In this document: piece after piece, positions 57,750 to 64,000 of the stretch
Layout: every line of letters begins with the position of its first letter
How positions within the stretch are numbered: the stretch's first letter is position 1
Assembly: GCF_040370365.1 (NCBI RefSeq)
Contig: NZ_BAABWQ010000002.1
Location: 124,001 to 188,000, forward strand
Source of the DNA: Shimia sp040370365
Lineage (GTDB): Bacteria > Pseudomonadota > Alphaproteobacteria > Rhodobacterales > Rhodobacteraceae
DNA length: 64,000 nucleotides
Reading direction: 5' to 3'
Translations under genes and position numbers: made by a program
The notes under the pieces: generated by a model
Databases searched by the model: none
Told to the model about the DNA's origin: nothing
The model's input: the letters and a program-made list of their open reading frames with translations, nothing else

Positions 57750-58214
57750 TTAACCTCTGGAAGGGCCGCGACGTTCAGCAAAAAATATCTTGAGCAAAGA
57801 TTCAGCTTCTTCGGCCGCCAATCCATCGTAAATTTCCGGCACATGGTGGCTTTGCGGGTGCGAAAACACCTTTGGTCCTTGCGCGACACCGCCTGACTTT
57901 GGATCTGACGCTCCATAGTAAACCCGCGCAATCCGAGCTTGGCTAATCGCACTTGCACACATCGGGCACGGCTCCAGCGTGACGTACAGATCGCACCCAA
58001 TCAAACGCTCACTCCCGACAGCCACACAGGCCCCGCGTATCGCCAGAATTTCTGCATGTGCTGTGGGATCATGGTCTCCCTTTGTGCGATTTCCAGATGA
58101 CGCCAAAACTTGACCATCCGGTCCAACAACAACCGCACCAACCGGCACTTCGCCCCGTTCAGCCGCCGCCCGCGCTTCGGCCAACGCAAGGTCCATATGG
58201 GATTTAAATTGCAT
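57750..58214 (-). CDS. tadA: tRNA-specific adenosine deaminase
   Basis: A 154-residue zinc deaminase converting the wobble adenosine of tRNA-Arg(ACG) to inosine. PVGAVVVGPDGQVLAS at the start, the HAE motif in DPTAHAEILAIRGA (about 52-65; catalytic Glu) and PCPMCASAI (about 83-91) holding zinc. ARVYYGASDPKSGG is typical of TadA. Divergent from the pseudouridine synthase gene, 62 bp between starts. Confidence 0.94.
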   Translation of the reverse strand: MQFKSHMDLALAEARAAAERGEVPVGAVVVGPDGQVLASSGNRTKGDHDPTAHAEILAIRGACVAVGSERLIGCDLYVTLEPCPMCASAISQARIARVYYGASDPKSGGVAQGPKVFSHPQSHHVPEIYDGLAAEEAESLLKIFFAERRGPSRG

Positions 58215-58276
58215 TCCTTATGGTGTGCCCCGTCGCGCCCCCTTTCGCAATCCCCGTTTCGCGGTTAAACGAGGGC

Positions 58277-59191
58277 ATGACACAAAAGCCACCAGCCTCC
58301 CGCCGCACCTCTGCCAAGGCGTCCGCAAAACCGTTCGCAAAAGCACGCCCAACCAAAGACCGCGCCAAAGGCGGTTCCAAGCCAGGGCCCAAAACGACTG
58401 CGAAGCCAACCACGGCACAAACGGCGCGCGAAGGCGGCCGGATCGCCAAGGTTTTGGCACGCGCGGGTGTAGCGTCTCGCCGCGACGCAGAGCGGATGAT
58501 CGAAGCCGGGCGTGTAAGCGTAAATGGGGAAAAACTAAGCAGTCCTGCACTGAATGTAACTGAAAAAGACCGCATCACGGTTGACGGGAAAGTTATTGGT
58601 TCTCCCGACGCAGAACGACTTTGGCTCTATCACAAACCGACCGGGCTCGTGACCACAAACCGTGATGAAAAAGGCCGCGAGACAATTTTCGACAAACTGC
58701 CCGATACATTACCACGCGTCATGACAGTAGGAAGATTGGACCTCAATTCTGAGGGCCTGCTGCTTTTGACAAACGACGGCGGCGTCAAACGACAGCTTGA
58801 ACTTCCCAGCACCGGATGGCTACGCAAGTATCGCGTGCGCATCAATGGCCGTCCAACCGAAGAGACCTTTGCGCCCTTGCGCAAAGGCATCGTCGTGGAC
58901 GGTGAGCGGTTTCAACCAATGGACATCTCTCTGGATCGTCAACAAGGTGCAAATGCTTGGGTAACCGTAGGTCTGCGCGAAGGCAAAAATCGAGAAATTC
59001 GCCGTGCGGTGGAGGCCGTTGGCCTAACTGTAAACCGCCTGATCCGCACATCATATGGACCGTTTCAACTTGGCCAGTTGAAACCGGGCGAAGTGGAAGA
59101 AGTGCGGCGTCGGGTGGTACGAGACCAACTTGGCTTAGACGGTGCCGTTGAGCCAGAAACACGCCGTCAGCCTGTGCGGCGTCGCAAATAG
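58277..59191 (+). CDS. Rsu/RluB-family pseudouridine synthase
   Basis: A 304-residue rRNA pseudouridine synthase, probably the RluB/RluE/RsuA branch that modifies large-subunit rRNA. A basic, Ala/Lys-rich tail (about 1-60) precedes an S4 RNA-binding domain (about 62-110; RIAKVLARAGVASRRDAERM) and the catalytic domain with Asp in VGRLDLNSEGLLLLTND (about 155-171), KYRVRINGRPTEE and EGKNREIRRAVEAVGL. ATG 58277 is chosen over the longer start because GAGGG precedes it. Target nucleotide not certain. Confidence 0.9.
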   Translation: MTQKPPASRRTSAKASAKPFAKARPTKDRAKGGSKPGPKTTAKPTTAQTAREGGRIAKVLARAGVASRRDAERMIEAGRVSVNGEKLSSPALNVTEKDRITVDGKVIGSPDAERLWLYHKPTGLVTTNRDEKGRETIFDKLPDTLPRVMTVGRLDLNSEGLLLLTNDGGVKRQLELPSTGWLRKYRVRINGRPTEETFAPLRKGIVVDGERFQPMDISLDRQQGANAWVTVGLREGKNREIRRAVEAVGLTVNRLIRTSYGPFQLGQLKPGEVEEVRRRVVRDQLGLDGAVEPETRRQPVRRRK

Positions 59192-59436
59192 ACCAAAAAA
59201 TGTCCTGCGCAGAAGACTGGCTCTTCCGTAAGAGCCCGCTCGCTTCCTGCACCGCTCTAGGATCAGCAGAGCCCATGCGGTGGCCTGCAAGCCACTGCAT
59301 GTAGTTTCTAGAACCGCGCAATCCGCAAAAAAGCGCCGTTTTCGAACGAATGAGACAAACAGAAAGAACTTCCCCCTAGCCTTTAAGAGGCAGAGTTCAT
59401 AGATTTCTCTGTAACTTAGCGCGGGGTGGAGCGTTC

Positions 59437-59520
59437 ATGTCTTCAAGTGGTTTGCAACGGTTGGCTTTTGGCCTGCTTGTCATATTTATCTTCTATGTCG
59501 CAGCCACAGGGGGCGCTTGA
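59437..59520 (+). CDS. 27-residue single-helix membrane peptide before the xpaC-like gene
   Basis: ATG 59437 opens a frame of 27 codons (MSSSGLQRLAFGLLVIFIFY then VAATGGA). It has a good ribosome site (GGTGGAG) and its TGA stop overlaps the next start (TGATG at 59518-59522), so translation of the two genes is coupled. One hydrophobic helix (about 9-22) predicts membrane insertion. Too short to find by family; likely a real small subunit or leader of the module that follows. Confidence 0.6.
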   Translation: MSSSGLQRLAFGLLVIFIFYVAATGGA

Positions 59521-60404
59521 TGGCACAGCGATTTGGTGGGAAATTCAGCCCGGACACAGAGTCTGCACAGGCCTCAAATTCTGAAGGGTTCAAAGGGGCA
59601 CGACGCAGCCGCGTCGGCGGCCGCGTAAACCTCTTATTTCTTGCCCCCTTGCCGCTCATATGGAGGGCATTCTCGTCTGAACCTCTTGTGATGGCGCAAT
59701 ATTTAGTAGCACTCGGTGCACTTTTACTGGCCGCATGGATGACTCGCGAGGGGCTGTTTGCCGAAGAAGCTTATAGCGCCCGCAAAGTCGCTCGCCGCCC
59801 GGCCCTTCCACGTAAAATTCTTGGCTCGGGACTCACCGCTATCGGGCTGGGTTTGGCTGGTATTGCTGGTCACGGACCGATGGAGGCAATCATTTTCGCC
59901 CTACTCGGCGGAGCCCTTCACAGCTTCTCTTTTGGTCTAGACCCACTACAGAACAAGGGCATGGACGGCATTAACAGTCATCAATCCGATCGCGTCGCAC
60001 GCGCCGTAGAAGAAGCAGAAGACCACCTGCGTGCCATGCGCAATGCCATCGAACGTGCCGGGGATCGCACCTTAGAGCGCCGGGTAGATGCGTTTCAAAC
60101 AACCGCACGTGACTTGTTCCGAACGGTCGAAGAAGACCCGCGCGATTTGACAGCTGCTCGTCGCTACCTTGGTGTCTATTTGCTTGGCGCCAAGGACGCG
60201 ACAGTTAAGTTCGCCGACCTCTATGCCCGCACTCAAGATGCAAAAGCGCGTGACGACTACCAAGCTCTGCTAGATGATCTGGAACAGAATTTTGCTGCCC
60301 GCACCCAAAAACTGCTTTTGGATGACCGAGGTGATATGAATATCGAAATTGACGTGTTGCGCGAGCGTTTGGAGCGTGAAGGTATGTCGCGAGACGACGC
60401 GTAA
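59520..60404 (+). CDS. XpaC-like (5-bromo-4-chloroindolyl phosphate hydrolysis) family protein
   Basis: A 294-residue protein of the XpaC family. Two or three hydrophobic segments lie in the first 140 residues (LLFLAPLPLIWRAF, LVMAQYLVALGALLLAAWMT, LGSGLTAIGLGLAGIAG, EAIIFALLGGALHSF), then a long charged alpha-helical part (about 155-290; DRVARAVEEAEDHLRAMRNAIE, LFRTVEEDPRDLTAARRYLGVYL). The family name comes from an old phosphatase assay and does not tell its job; it is usually found beside telA. ATG 59520 overlaps the stop of the upstream peptide gene. TelA follows 34 bp later. Confidence 0.85.
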   Translation: MAQRFGGKFSPDTESAQASNSEGFKGARRSRVGGRVNLLFLAPLPLIWRAFSSEPLVMAQYLVALGALLLAAWMTREGLFAEEAYSARKVARRPALPRKILGSGLTAIGLGLAGIAGHGPMEAIIFALLGGALHSFSFGLDPLQNKGMDGINSHQSDRVARAVEEAEDHLRAMRNAIERAGDRTLERRVDAFQTTARDLFRTVEEDPRDLTAARRYLGVYLLGAKDATVKFADLYARTQDAKARDDYQALLDDLEQNFAARTQKLLLDDRGDMNIEIDVLRERLEREGMSRDDA

Positions 60405-60438
60405 AACATAACGAATGTGACTGGGAAAGGTGTCTGAA

Positions 60439-61635
60439 ATGTCTGAAACTGTACGCAAGAAAGCCGAAGCTGAGGTTGCTGCCATCACCGAGGCAACCGT
60501 AGCACTACCAGAACCGGTTGAAGCCAACGCAATTGTGCCATTTGCCGATGCGGATGCGCCCGTATCTGCTGAAATCAGCAAACGCATGGCAGAGCTGGAC
60601 ATGTCAAACACCAATTCGATTGTATCCTTTGGTTCTGCCGCCCAGTCGGAACTACAGACGATATCCCAAGCCATGTTACAAGACGTTCGCAACAAGGATG
60701 TTGGACCAGCAGGCGACAGCCTACGCGATATCGTCACCACCATTCGCGGTTTTTCTGTTTCGGAGCTCGACGTCCGTCGGGAGCGCAGCTTCTGGGAAAA
60801 ACTCATCGGCCGTGCCGCTCCCTTCGCCAAATTCACAGCGCAGTTTGAAGATGTACAAGACCAGATTGACAAAATCACAGACAACCTACTCGGCCACGAG
60901 CACACTCTCCTGAAGGACATCAAGTCTTTGGATGTGCTCTATGAGAAAACCCTCGCGTTCTATGACGAGTTGGCCCTCTACATCGCTGCGGGCGAGGCCA
61001 AAATTGCAGATCTCGACACCACCGATATTCCGGCTAAAGAAGCTGAAGTCGCCGCCGCTGACGAAAATGCACAGGTGATGGTGGCGCAGGAGCTGCGCGA
61101 TTTGCGAGCAGCGCGTGACGATCTGGAACGTCGTGTACACGATCTCAAATTGACGCGACAAGTCACCATGCAGTCGTTGCCCTCAATTCGTTTGGTTCAG
61201 GAAAACGACAAATCTTTGGTCACCAAGATCAACTCGACACTGGTCAACACGGTGCCGCTTTGGGAAACCCAATTGGCGCAGGCCGTGACCATTCAACGCT
61301 CCGCTGAGGCTGCTGCTGCCGTGCGCGACGCGAACGACCTCACCAATGAGTTGCTAACTGCAAACGCCAAAAATTTGCGTGAAACCAATCGTGCAGTACG
61401 CACCGAAATGGAGCGTGGTGTGTTTGACATTGAAGCCGTAAAAACAGCCAATGCAGAGCTGATCGCCACCATCAACGAGTCTTTGCAAATCGCAGATGAT
61501 GGCAAAGCCAAGCGTGCCGCCGCAGAAGAAGACATGAAGAAAATGGAGGCCGAATTGCGCGACACTCTGGCATCCGCGAAAGCACGCAAAGACGGTCTGG
61601 GCGACACCACTGCGACGTCCGTTCCCAAAACGTGA
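60439..61635 (+). CDS. Toxic anion resistance protein (TelA family)
   Basis: A 398-residue cytoplasmic, mostly coiled-coil TelA protein, a family tied to tellurite resistance and envelope stress. ERSFWEKLIGRAAPFAKFTAQFEDVQDQIDKITDNLL (in part, about 110-150) starts the family block; helices with heptads follow to about 380, including VPLWETQLAQAVTIQRSAEAA. ATG 60439 is used because GAAAGG lies 9 bp before it. Ends 4 bp into the start of the DUF2927 gene (GTGA overlap), so the genes are translationally coupled. Not a direct tellurite enzyme by sequence. Confidence 0.9.
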   Translation: MSETVRKKAEAEVAAITEATVALPEPVEANAIVPFADADAPVSAEISKRMAELDMSNTNSIVSFGSAAQSELQTISQAMLQDVRNKDVGPAGDSLRDIVTTIRGFSVSELDVRRERSFWEKLIGRAAPFAKFTAQFEDVQDQIDKITDNLLGHEHTLLKDIKSLDVLYEKTLAFYDELALYIAAGEAKIADLDTTDIPAKEAEVAAADENAQVMVAQELRDLRAARDDLERRVHDLKLTRQVTMQSLPSIRLVQENDKSLVTKINSTLVNTVPLWETQLAQAVTIQRSAEAAAAVRDANDLTNELLTANAKNLRETNRAVRTEMERGVFDIEAVKTANAELIATINESLQIADDGKAKRAAAEEDMKKMEAELRDTLASAKARKDGLGDTTATSVPKT

Positions 61636-62546
61636 TATCGCGTTTTCTCATAACGCTTGGCGTCTTGAGCCTTTTGGCCGCCTGTGATGAAACAGGCGGC
61701 CCTCCTTCCGTTACGTCACCGCCGCCTCCTTCGATCTCAGGACAGAGCGAAGCTCTCAGCACTTACTACAGTCAAGTTCAGGCCGACCTGCTTGCGCGCG
61801 GCTTATTGAGGACAGATGGCGGCGGGCCAGACACTCCCTTCACACCGGACATGCTGGCGCGCAACTTCGAACGCATCGCCTTTTATGATGAATACACAGC
61901 CGGGGCAGGGTTGGAACGCGCGTCTGGTCAGGCAGGACAACTGCGCCGGTGGCAATCGCCTGTACGCGTGAGCATGAGCTTTGGCAGTTCGGTATCAGAA
62001 CCCCAACGCGCCACAGACCAAGAAGCGCTGACCGCTTACCTGCCGCGTTTGGCCCGTACCACCGGTCACCCCATTAGGGCAGCCTCTGGCAAAGCCAATT
62101 TTCACGTGCTGGTTATGGGGGCTGATGACACCACTGAACTAGCGGATCATTTGGATCGTGTCCTTCCTACCGCCTCCGCCAAAACCCGCGCGTTGTTTAC
62201 CAATCCACCACGTCATATCTACTGCTTCGTGGTCACCCAAGCGTCAGAGCAAGCCCCCAACGCCTATACCTCTGCAGTTGCCTTGATCCGCGCAGAACAC
62301 CCAGACCTATTGCGAAAATCCTGTATCCAGGAAGAGATCGCACAGGGGCTTGGCCTCACCAATGATAGCCCCCAAGCACGCCCGTCTATCTTCAACGATG
62401 ACGAGGAGTTTGCGCTGCTAACCACACATGACGAAATGCTGCTGTCCATGCTGTTTGACCCGCGTCTTTCCATTGGCATGACCGTGGAAGAAGCCCGCCC
62501 GGTGGTCCACATCTTGGCGCGCGAACAAACAAACCAGAATTTCTAG
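61632..62546 (+). CDS. DUF2927 family lipoprotein
   Basis: A 304-residue predicted lipoprotein: GTG start, signal MISRFLITLGVLSLLAAC with lipobox LAAC (Cys18). The body is DUF2927, a family with faint likeness to zinc-peptidase folds; IQEEIAQGLGLTNDSPQARPSIFNDDEEFALLT (in part, about 235-265) carries its acidic core, HMxExxxxLG-like but without a clear HExxH motif. It sits in an outer or inner membrane facing the periplasm. Overlaps telA by 4 bp and is 23 bp before the SPFH gene. Confidence 0.82.
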   Translation: MISRFLITLGVLSLLAACDETGGPPSVTSPPPPSISGQSEALSTYYSQVQADLLARGLLRTDGGGPDTPFTPDMLARNFERIAFYDEYTAGAGLERASGQAGQLRRWQSPVRVSMSFGSSVSEPQRATDQEALTAYLPRLARTTGHPIRAASGKANFHVLVMGADDTTELADHLDRVLPTASAKTRALFTNPPRHIYCFVVTQASEQAPNAYTSAVALIRAEHPDLLRKSCIQEEIAQGLGLTNDSPQARPSIFNDDEEFALLTTHDEMLLSMLFDPRLSIGMTVEEARPVVHILAREQTNQNF

Positions 62547-62569
62547 CCAACCTCGAAAAGGACCACTTC

Positions 62570-63718
62570 ATGGGTATTTTTGATTTTCTCACCGGCGAAT
62601 TTATCGACGTCATCCACTGGGTCGACGACACTCGTGACACGCTGGTATACCGTTTTGAACGTGAAGGTCATGAAATCAAATATGGCGCCAAGCTGACCGT
62701 CCGTGAAGGCCAATCCGCTGTTTTTGTGCACGAAGGTCAACTCGCGGATGTCTTCACGCCCGGACTTTATATGCTTGAAACCAACAACATGCCAGTTATG
62801 ACCACGCTGCAGCACTGGGATCATGGCTTCAAGAGTCCGTTCAAATCCGAGATTTACTACGTCAACACCACGCGCTTTGCCGATCTGAAATGGGGCACCA
62901 AAAATCCGATCATGGTGCGAGACCCGGAGTTTGGCCCTGTGCGTCTGCGCGCCTACGGTACTTATGCGATCCGCGTCGTGGAACCCGCGCGGTTTCTCAC
63001 CGAAATTGTTGGTACAGACGGCGAATTCACCATGGATGAGATCAGCTACCAGATCCGCAACATTATTGTGCAGGAGTTCTCACGGGTGATCGCCAGCTCT
63101 GGCATCCCAGTTTTGGATATGGCTGCCAACACCGCCGATCTCGGCAATCTCGTCGCCGCAGAGATTTCGGGAACCATTGCCGAATACGGCCTTTCCATTC
63201 CCGAGCTCTATATTGAAAATATCTCACTGCCCCCTGCCGTTGAAGCCGCCATGGACAAACGCACCTCGATGGGAATTGTTGGCGATTTGGGTGCCTATAC
63301 ACAGTTTTCTGCCGCCGAAGCGATGACCGCTGCCGCACAGACGCCAAATTCTGGTGTCGGCGCAGGTCTCGGAATGGGGATGGGAATGGCCATGGCCCAG
63401 CAAATGGCAACCCAATCCGCGCAAGCCCAGCCCGGCCCCTGGGGAGCGCGCCCCGCCGCAGCACAAGCACCCACCGCACAACCGACTTCCGCTGCGCCGC
63501 CGCCGCCTCCCGTTGAGCATGTCTGGCATATCGCAGAGAATGGCCAAACCAAAGGCCCCTTCTCCAAGGCGGCCCTTGGTCGTATGGCCACCGCGGGCGA
63601 TATCACCCGCACAACCCATGTCTGGACCGCCGGTCAAGACGGTTGGAAACATGCAGATGACGTGGCTGAGCTGGCACAGCTCTTTACTGTTTTGCCCCCG
63701 CCCCCGCCCGGTGTTTGA
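62570..63718 (+). CDS. SPFH-domain protein with C-terminal GYF_2 domain (YdjI-like)
   Basis: A 382-residue protein of the SPFH/band-7 family of the virion-core/YdjI type. The SPFH domain spans about 20-230 (IKYGAKLTVREGQSAVFVHEG, ADVFTPGLYMLETNNMPV and ISYQIRNIIVQEFSRVIAS); then a Gly/Ala/Met/Gln-rich hydrophobic linker (about 245-305), and a GYF_2 domain (about 310-370, VWHIAENGQTKGPFSKAALG and TRTTHVWTAGQDGW) that binds proline-rich or partner peptides. No signal peptide. Such proteins form oligomers at membranes. Co-directional with the DUF2927 gene (23 bp) and the zinc-ribbon gene. Confidence 0.88.
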   Translation: MGIFDFLTGEFIDVIHWVDDTRDTLVYRFEREGHEIKYGAKLTVREGQSAVFVHEGQLADVFTPGLYMLETNNMPVMTTLQHWDHGFKSPFKSEIYYVNTTRFADLKWGTKNPIMVRDPEFGPVRLRAYGTYAIRVVEPARFLTEIVGTDGEFTMDEISYQIRNIIVQEFSRVIASSGIPVLDMAANTADLGNLVAAEISGTIAEYGLSIPELYIENISLPPAVEAAMDKRTSMGIVGDLGAYTQFSAAEAMTAAAQTPNSGVGAGLGMGMGMAMAQQMATQSAQAQPGPWGARPAAAQAPTAQPTSAAPPPPPVEHVWHIAENGQTKGPFSKAALGRMATAGDITRTTHVWTAGQDGWKHADDVAELAQLFTVLPPPPPGV

Positions 63719-63786
63719 GCGTTTAACTACATCCTGAACGCCAAATTTTTAAAGGCCTTGCAACCTCCGCTGGATGCATAAATCTC

Positions 63787-64000
63787 ATGTCACAACCCGC
63801 TCCACCGCCATTACCCAAAGAAACAACACGGTTTCCCTGCCCTCAATGTGGCGCAGACTATCGCTTTGCACCCCGCGAAGCGAAACTGGTCTGTGATCAC
63901 TGTGGACATGAGGAAGCGACCGAAACTGGCGACAGAGCAGCCGCCATAGCGGAGCTGGATTTCAAAGCTGCCTTGGCGCAGCAGCTCCCTGTCGCCGAAG
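63787..64000 (+). CDS. Zinc-ribbon protein, 3' end outside window
   Basis: The first 71 codons of a gene. A proline-rich start (MSQPAPPPLPKETTRFPCPQ) is followed by a TFIIB-type zinc ribbon, CPQCGADYRF...LVCDHCGH, with CxxC-16-CxxC spacing. The proline stretch is a plausible ligand for the GYF_2 domain of the upstream protein. The remainder and function are unseen. It starts 68 bp after the SPFH gene. Confidence 0.7.
   Translation, partial: MSQPAPPPLPKETTRFPCPQCGADYRFAPREAKLVCDHCGHEEATETGDRAAAIAELDFKAALAQQLPVAE

Noticed and set aside
59219..59236. Hairpin GGCTCTT/AAGAGCC after the pseudouridine synthase gene
   Set aside because: A terminator is plausible but no T run follows and the stem is only 7 bp, so I did not list it as a terminator.

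Overview
The window looks like chromosomal DNA of a marine alphaproteobacterium of the Rhodobacterales (Roseobacter group). This is inferred from the gene set and neighbourhoods: glycyl-tRNA synthetase alpha and beta genes near a DUF6446 gene and a pyruvate phosphate dikinase gene, a SAM-II riboswitch in front of metZ, an alphaproteobacterial-type RNase P RNA, tandem Lrp genes facing ilvC, and a yqeY/carA divergent pair. I see no insertion sequence, prophage, CRISPR array or tRNA gene. Most of the sequence is densely packed core-type chromosome.

Region 1 (1-13.5 kb) is catabolic. After the end of a class III nucleotide cyclase gene come a MaoC-type hydratase and a thiolase, an orphan periplasmic binding protein, a small P-loop kinase, then a minus-strand operon of a fused enoyl-CoA hydratase/3-hydroxyacyl-CoA dehydrogenase and two acyl-CoA dehydrogenases. 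Facing it are an acyl-CoA ligase, an IclR regulator and a phytanoyl-CoA dioxygenase-like gene. Together these resemble the pim (pimeloyl-CoA / dicarboxylate) beta-oxidation set. Related palindromes of the form TTCCGCAnTGCGGAA lie before the hydratase gene, between the divergent operons and directly before the IclR gene, suggesting one local regulon.

Region 2 (13.5-26 kb) holds yqeY, carA, a GT2 glycosyltransferase with an MshEN-like N-terminus, a GntR regulator, a HAD pyrimidine 5'-nucleotidase, a UbiH-type hydroxylase, a class V aminotransferase, a Hint-domain protein, two Lrp/AsnC regulators and ilvC with a clear terminator. Beyond it, 25.27-26.03 kb is a decayed ArsR regulator / SRPBCC (AHSA1) pair. 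A short element made of three tandem 11-bp units occurs twice, at 1.7 and 20.6 kb.

Region 3 (26-47.5 kb) is housekeeping: an EamA transporter, folB-folP-glmM, a SleB-type hydrolase, ppdK-glyS-gltS-DUF6446, marC, glyQ, a secreted trypsin-fold protein that has lost its catalytic triad, a ThDP enzyme with trkH, folE2, and metZ under a SAM-II riboswitch.

Region 4 (47.5-64 kb) has an alpha/beta hydrolase and a GST, ispZ, an EamA transporter, ftsY, a YhhN protein, the RNase P RNA, an AmpD-type amidase, an Excalibur lipoprotein, gatC-gatA, a UPF0173 hydrolase, tadA and a pseudouridine synthase. It ends in a compact apparent operon: a 27-residue membrane peptide, XpaC-like protein, TelA, DUF2927 lipoprotein, SPFH-GYF_2 protein and a zinc-ribbon protein cut by the window edge. 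This last block is the best candidate for a poorly described membrane-stress system.
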